This document shows, in pieces, positions 60,748-64,000 of a stretch of 64,000 nt of DNA. Position numbers and translations under genes: made by a program. This stretch comes from Alphaproteobacteria bacterium. GTDB taxonomy: Bacteria > Pseudomonadota > Alphaproteobacteria > Rhodospirillales > WMHbin7. Below the pieces are notes generated by a model that ran no database searches, was not told where the DNA came from, and was given only the letters and a program-made list of their open reading frames with translations. The first letter of the stretch is position 1. Each line of letters starts with the position of its first letter. The DNA is taken from the NCBI GenBank assembly GCA_015231795.1, contig JADGAX010000002.1:434001-498000 (forward strand), in the 5' to 3' direction.

Positions 60748-61178
60748 TGCGGGCGCATTATAGCCTCATCCCCACCCATGAGGGCAAGGCGCAGCTTGGC
60801 GGGCGTCGAGTCCGCGAAGGGGTCCAGCCGCAATAGAGGCAATTGGCCAAGATCGCACGTCCAGGCGGCGGGATCGGGCAGGCGCTCGACCAGCGCCCTG
60901 GCGACCAGCTCGACCGCCAGAACCAGGGGGGCCTTGGTCAGATAGGGCAGGCGCAGCAGGCCGATGCCCCTGGCTTCGATCAGTCCGGCGATGGGGGGCG
61001 GCGGCGAGGCCGTCAGACGACCGGCTTCAAGGGCGATTTCGACTTGATCGTCGGATATCAGAACGGCGCCCCGGTCGATCAGGCGCAAGGCCAGGTCGCT
61101 TTTTCCGCTGCCCGATGGACCGAGAAGCAAAAGGCCCTGCCCGTCAAGAGCGACCGATGTGGCATGAACGAGCGCCAT
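60744..61178 (-). CDS. hprK: HPr kinase/phosphorylase, short form
   Basis: Phosphorylates HPr on serine, tying the PTS to metabolic state. The 144 residues hold only the catalytic domain, as in other alphaproteobacteria (Gram-positive HprK is about 310). P-loop: LLGPSGSGKSDLALRLIDRG. Then LISDDQVEI and the signature EARGIGLLRLPYL. The ATG at 61178 matches the start of the family domain; the frame is open further upstream. It lies 31 bases after chvG and overlaps rapZ by 4. Confidence 0.92.
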   Translation of the reverse strand: MALVHATSVALDGQGLLLLGPSGSGKSDLALRLIDRGAVLISDDQVEIALEAGRLTASPPPPIAGLIEARGIGLLRLPYLTKAPLVLAVELVARALVERLPDPAAWTCDLGQLPLLRLDPFADSTPAKLRLALMGGDEAIMRPQ

Positions 61179-61209
61179 GGCCGAAGGTTGGCCGCAGGCG
61201 GGGCTTCTG

Positions 61210-62850
61210 TCAATCGTCCTTCGCGGGCAACAAGACGGTGAATCTGGCCCCCAGGACCGAGCCGTCCGGGCCGACGCGGTTTTCCGCCTGGATGCTTCCT
61301 TGATGGGCGGTGACGATCTGGCGTGAAATCGCCAGACCCAGGCCGGAATGGGTGCCGAATTTCTCGCCCGCCGGCCGCTCGCTGTAGAAGCGGTCGAAGA
61401 TGGCCTCGGTCTTGCCGTCGGGAATGCCAGGCCCTTCGTCTTCCACGTCGATGCGGACCAATCCATCTGACCGCAGGGCCCGCACGCGAATGGTTCCGCC
61501 CATAGGGCTGAAGGAAACGGCGTTGGCGATCAGGTTGCGCATGACCTGGGCCAAGCGGCTTTCAATGCCGGGCACGCTTAGAGAATCGTCGTCGGGAAGC
61601 GCAAGCTCAAGGCTGGGGGCGCCCGGCTTCTTGGTGGCGCCATGGATATCGGCCAGGGTTTGCAGCAGCGAGGCCAGGGGGACCGGCTGGGCCTCGGCGC
61701 GCGACAATTCGGCATCCAGGCGCGAGGCGTCGGAAATGTCGGTGATCAAACGGTCCAGACGTCCCACGTCATCGACGATGATCGCCATTAGGCGGGCCTT
61801 CTGGTCGGGATCTGCCACCAACGAGATGGTTTCCACGGCGCTTCTTAAGCTGGTCAGCGGGTTCTTAATTTCGTGCGCCACGTCGGCCGCGAAGGATTCG
61901 ATGGCGTCCATGCGCGCCCACAAAGCCTCGGTCATGTCGGCCAGGGCATGGGCCAGTTCCGAAATTTCATCATGTCGGCCCGGAAAGCGGGGAATGTCGG
62001 GCCGCCTGCCATGGCCCCGGCGCACCCGTTCGGCGGCAAGTGCTAACCTGCGCACCGGCCTTGCGATGGTGCCCGCCAGATAAAGCGACAACAGAACCGT
62101 AACGCCCAGGGCCAGGGCCGTCATTTCCAGGATGTTGAGGCGCACTTGCAAGAGGCGCTGTTCAATTTCGCGGCTGTCTTGCATCAGCATAAGCGCGCCG
62201 ACCACCTGCTTGAAGCGCTGCACAGGCACGGCGATGCTGAGAAAGACGCCACCCTCGGCGTTCGAGCGGATCATTTCCGACATGTCGCCATCCAGGGCGG
62301 ACAGCACTTCGACATAATCCTTGGCCTTCTGCGGGTGGCTTTCGCGGTAGCGTGGCAAGGCCGCCTCGTTGGCGACGGGGCGCATCAGCCAGGCGCGCAA
62401 TTTGTCGGTCAGACTCGACAATCCCTTCTCGCGGTGCGGCGGCGCCAATTCCTCGACTTCGATTTCGCCGGAAGGGCCGTACAGCGTGCGGCTGTCGGCC
62501 AGCAGCGCGCCCTCCAGCGAAAACAGGCGCGCCCGCAGCTCGGCCGGTTCGGCCAGCCTTCGCACCATGTTGCGGGCGATCGACAAATCGATTGGCGTCG
62601 CGCCTTCGGGGTCGTCCTCGCTGGACTCTTCATAGACGGCGCCCTCGGCCAGGGCGGCGGCGAACATCTGGCCTTGGGTGTGCAGCGAGGCCAGGGTCTG
62701 TTCGACCAAGGTGGCGCGATATTCGTCGAGATAGAGAAGGCCCACGACCAGAACCAGGATCGGCATCATGTTGACGGCCAGAATCCGGCGCGTCAGCGGC
62801 GACAGGCGCTGGTGGCGCGGCCTTGCTTCCTGAGGTCCGGTTTCGCTCAT
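61210..62850 (-). CDS. chvG: Envelope-stress sensor histidine kinase ChvG
   Basis: Membrane sensor kinase of 546 residues. Two membrane helices (ILAVNMMPILVLVVGLLYL and LNILEMTALALGVTVLLSLY) flank a periplasmic domain of about 200 residues. HAMP follows (ARPVRRLALAAERVRRG). The phosphoacceptor His is in FAADVAHEIKNPLTSL. N, G1 and G2 boxes are intact: MRNLIANAVSFSP, VEDEGPGIP and THSGLGLAIS. ChvG senses acid or envelope stress in alphaproteobacteria. The ATG at 62850 overlaps the chvI stop. Confidence 0.94.
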   Translation of the reverse strand: MSETGPQEARPRHQRLSPLTRRILAVNMMPILVLVVGLLYLDEYRATLVEQTLASLHTQGQMFAAALAEGAVYEESSEDDPEGATPIDLSIARNMVRRLAEPAELRARLFSLEGALLADSRTLYGPSGEIEVEELAPPHREKGLSSLTDKLRAWLMRPVANEAALPRYRESHPQKAKDYVEVLSALDGDMSEMIRSNAEGGVFLSIAVPVQRFKQVVGALMLMQDSREIEQRLLQVRLNILEMTALALGVTVLLSLYLAGTIARPVRRLALAAERVRRGHGRRPDIPRFPGRHDEISELAHALADMTEALWARMDAIESFAADVAHEIKNPLTSLRSAVETISLVADPDQKARLMAIIVDDVGRLDRLITDISDASRLDAELSRAEAQPVPLASLLQTLADIHGATKKPGAPSLELALPDDDSLSVPGIESRLAQVMRNLIANAVSFSPMGGTIRVRALRSDGLVRIDVEDEGPGIPDGKTEAIFDRFYSERPAGEKFGTHSGLGLAISRQIVTAHQGSIQAENRVGPDGSVLGARFTVLLPAKDD

Positions 62851-63542
62851 CAAGCGTCGCGATAGCGATAGCCGACGCCGTACAGCGTTTCGATGTGCTG
62901 GAACTCGTTGTCGATCTCGCGGAACTTGCGGCGCATGCGCTTGATGTGGCTGTCGATGGTGCGGTCGTCAACATAGACCGTTTCGCCATAAGCGGCGTCG
63001 ATCAGCTGGTCGCGGTTCTTCACATGGCCGGGGCGCATGGCCAGCGCCTTCAGCAACAGGAATTCGGTGACGGTCAATTCGACATGCTTGCCTTCCCAAC
63101 TACAGGCATGACGGGTGGGGGCCAGTTCAAGCTTGCCCCGCTTGATCAGGCTGGCGTCCGCCGCCTCGCCGCCCTCGACGGCTTCCTTGCGTCTGAGCAG
63201 CGCCTTGATGCGCTCCAGCAGCAAGCGCTGCGAGAAAGGCTTCTTGATGTAATCGTCTGCCCCCATGCGCAGACCGAGAAGCTCGTCGCTCTCATCGTCC
63301 TTCGAGGTGAGGAAGATGACCGGCAACTGGCTTTTCTGCCGCAGCTTTTGCAGCAGTTCCAAGCCGTCCATGCGCGGCATCTTGATGTCCAGCACGGCCA
63401 GATCGGGCGGTTCCGCGCCGATGCCCCGCAAAGCCTCGGCGCCGTCGGTATAGGTGCGGACCTTGAATCCTTCGGCCTCCAGCATCAGGGAAACCGAAGC
63501 CAGGATGTTGCGGTCGTCATCGACCAAAGCGATGGTGTTCAT
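62850..63542 (-). CDS. chvI: Response regulator ChvI
   Basis: OmpR-family regulator of 230 residues paired with ChvG. The receiver has DDD (8-10), phosphoacceptor Asp52 in [13 protein letters not shown] and Lys in [18 protein letters not shown]. The winged helix ends in [12 protein letters not shown]. First gene of the chvI-chvG-hprK-rapZ-EIIA-HPr-EI cluster. In rhizobia and relatives pckA lies next to this locus; here the neighbour is a cobalamin riboswitch. Confidence 0.95.
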   Translation of the reverse strand: MNTIALVDDDRNILASVSLMLEAEGFKVRTYTDGAEALRGIGAEPPDLAVLDIKMPRMDGLELLQKLRQKSQLPVIFLTSKDDESDELLGLRMGADDYIKKPFSQRLLLERIKALLRRKEAVEGGEAADASLIKRGKLELAPTRHACSWEGKHVELTVTEFLLLKALAMRPGHVKNRDQLIDAAYGETVYVDDRTIDSHIKRMRRKFREIDNEFQHIETLYGVGYRYRDA

Positions 63543-63611
63543 ACGTTTGCCCCAATCGGTATTACCGAAAGCAATTGACGAGATGTTTGTGGCGAAATTA
63601 TAGTGGGACTT

Positions 63612-63812
63612 GACGGTTTCCGTGAGGGGATAAAATGTCCCGCCCCGGAAAAAGGGAACTTAGGTGCCGCGATTTCGCATCGCCAAGCCTGGGCTGCCCC
63701 CGCAACTGTAAGCGGCGAGCCGGTCTTTCGACAACGCCACTGAGGCCAAAACGCCTTGGGAAGGCAGAAAGATCAGCCAAGACCCGCGAGCCAGGAAACC
63801 TGCCGTCATCCG
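63612..63812 (+). promoter_or_regulatory. Cobalamin (B12) riboswitch
   Basis: The aptamer core is recognisable: GGGAAC then TTAGGTGCC (63654-63668 region), GGGCTGCCCCCGCAACTGTA (63691-63710), GCGGCGAGCC, CACTG, GGGAAGGC (63759-63766) and the B12 box AGCCAGGAAACCTGCC (63789-63804). These blocks are in the right order and spacing. It controls the downstream cbiM gene, lowering expression when adenosylcobalamin is abundant. Exact ends are estimated. Confidence 0.95.
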
Positions 63813-63857
63813 TTGCCTGTGCGTGCCTTTGGGGCGGGGTGTCCCCTTGGACGTGGC

Positions 63858-63877
63858 GTTTTCCCTTCAGGGGAAAC
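63858..63877 (+). promoter_or_regulatory. Hairpin in the riboswitch expression platform
   Basis: GTTTTCCC (63858-63865) pairs with GGGGAAAC (63870-63877) around TTCA, with one G-T pair. No T run follows. It lies between the aptamer and the cbiM start and may be part of the switch that exposes or hides the ribosome site GAGGAGAGG. Inferred. Confidence 0.4.
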
Positions 63878-63923
63878 CTCCCACCGCGGGTTCCGGTTTG
63901 GCTCAAACGGTGAGGAGAGGTCG

Positions 63924-64000
63924 ATGCACATCATGGAAGGCTACCTTCCCCCGGCGCATGCGGCGTTCTGGACGCTGGCGGCTGCCCCTTTCGTCATCCA
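63924..64000 (+). CDS. cbiM: Cobalt transport protein CbiM, N-terminus only
   Basis: Only the first 25 codons are inside the window. They read MHIMEGYLPPAHAAFWTL, the family N-terminus, where the His residues near the start bind the metal. CbiM is the substrate-specific membrane subunit of the ECF-type cobalt transporter feeding cobalamin synthesis. AGGAGAGG stands just before the ATG. Together with the upstream cobalamin riboswitch the call is strong despite the short length. Confidence 0.93.
   Translation, partial: MHIMEGYLPPAHAAFWTLAAAPFVI

Noticed and set aside
1-64000. CRISPR arrays, tRNA or rRNA genes, insertion sequences, prophage
   Set aside because: No regularly spaced repeats, cloverleaf-like sequences, rRNA signatures, transposase or phage genes were seen on either strand. 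Gene order and composition look like core chromosome throughout.

Overview
This window is about 62% GC chromosomal sequence from an alphaproteobacterium, most like a member of the Rhodospirillales. The evidence is the separate F0 operon (atpI-B-E-F'-F), the ATP12-type F1 assembly chaperone, a Ros/MucR regulator, ChvG/ChvI next to a short HPr kinase with the nitrogen-type PTS, AddA/AddB instead of RecBCD, ornithine-lipid acyltransferases, AmgK/MurU and the lnt-XRE-metK-trmB order. Nearly all of it is tightly packed core genome. No insertion sequence, prophage, CRISPR array, rRNA or tRNA gene was seen.

Left end (1-4.7 kb): a minus-strand methionine operon made of an ArsR/methyltransferase regulator of SahR type, metF and B12-dependent metH, which runs off the window. 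It has a near-perfect operator lying inside its promoter. Then come mlaA and mlaC (outer-membrane lipid asymmetry), a DsbA-like oxidoreductase and smc (5-10.7 kb), followed by the F0 operon (10.7-13.4 kb) ending in a bidirectional terminator.

13.4-17.5 kb holds the most unusual unit, transcribed on the minus strand: a large P-loop protein that looks like the uncharacterised DUF4914 family, a GTP-type PEP carboxykinase, and two overlapping single-helix microproteins of 39 and 41 residues. From 17.6 to 28.3 kb are metabolic and stress genes (glyoxalase II, a kinase/ATPase fusion, UspA, short-chain dehydrogenases, AsmA, ATP12, an EamA transporter, YjbQ). From 28.4 to 34.4 kb is an acetate-uptake region (DUF485-actP) followed by a CBS/nucleotidyltransferase protein and a KdpD/KdpE-like two-component pair whose kinase has an abnormal ATP-binding box.

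34.4-46.2 kb: a four-gene overlapping minus-strand operon (membrane protein, ferredoxin-NADP reductase, ppx, rlmE), then divergently tsaE-amgK-murU-addB-addA, with tusA convergent to addA. 46.3-57.1 kb: mucR, fur, olsB-olsA, miaB-phoH-ybeY-corC-lnt, two related XRE regulators, metK and trmB. The second XRE gene has a large hairpin over its ribosome binding site, and trmB has no good start in its own frame. A tandem hairpin-rich repeat fills the trmB/ptsI gap.

Right end (57.4-64 kb): chvI-chvG-hprK-rapZ-EIIA-HPr-EI on the minus strand, and divergently a cobalamin riboswitch in front of cbiM, cut by the window edge. The two ends are linked by B12: MetH needs cobalamin, and cbiM supplies cobalt for making it.
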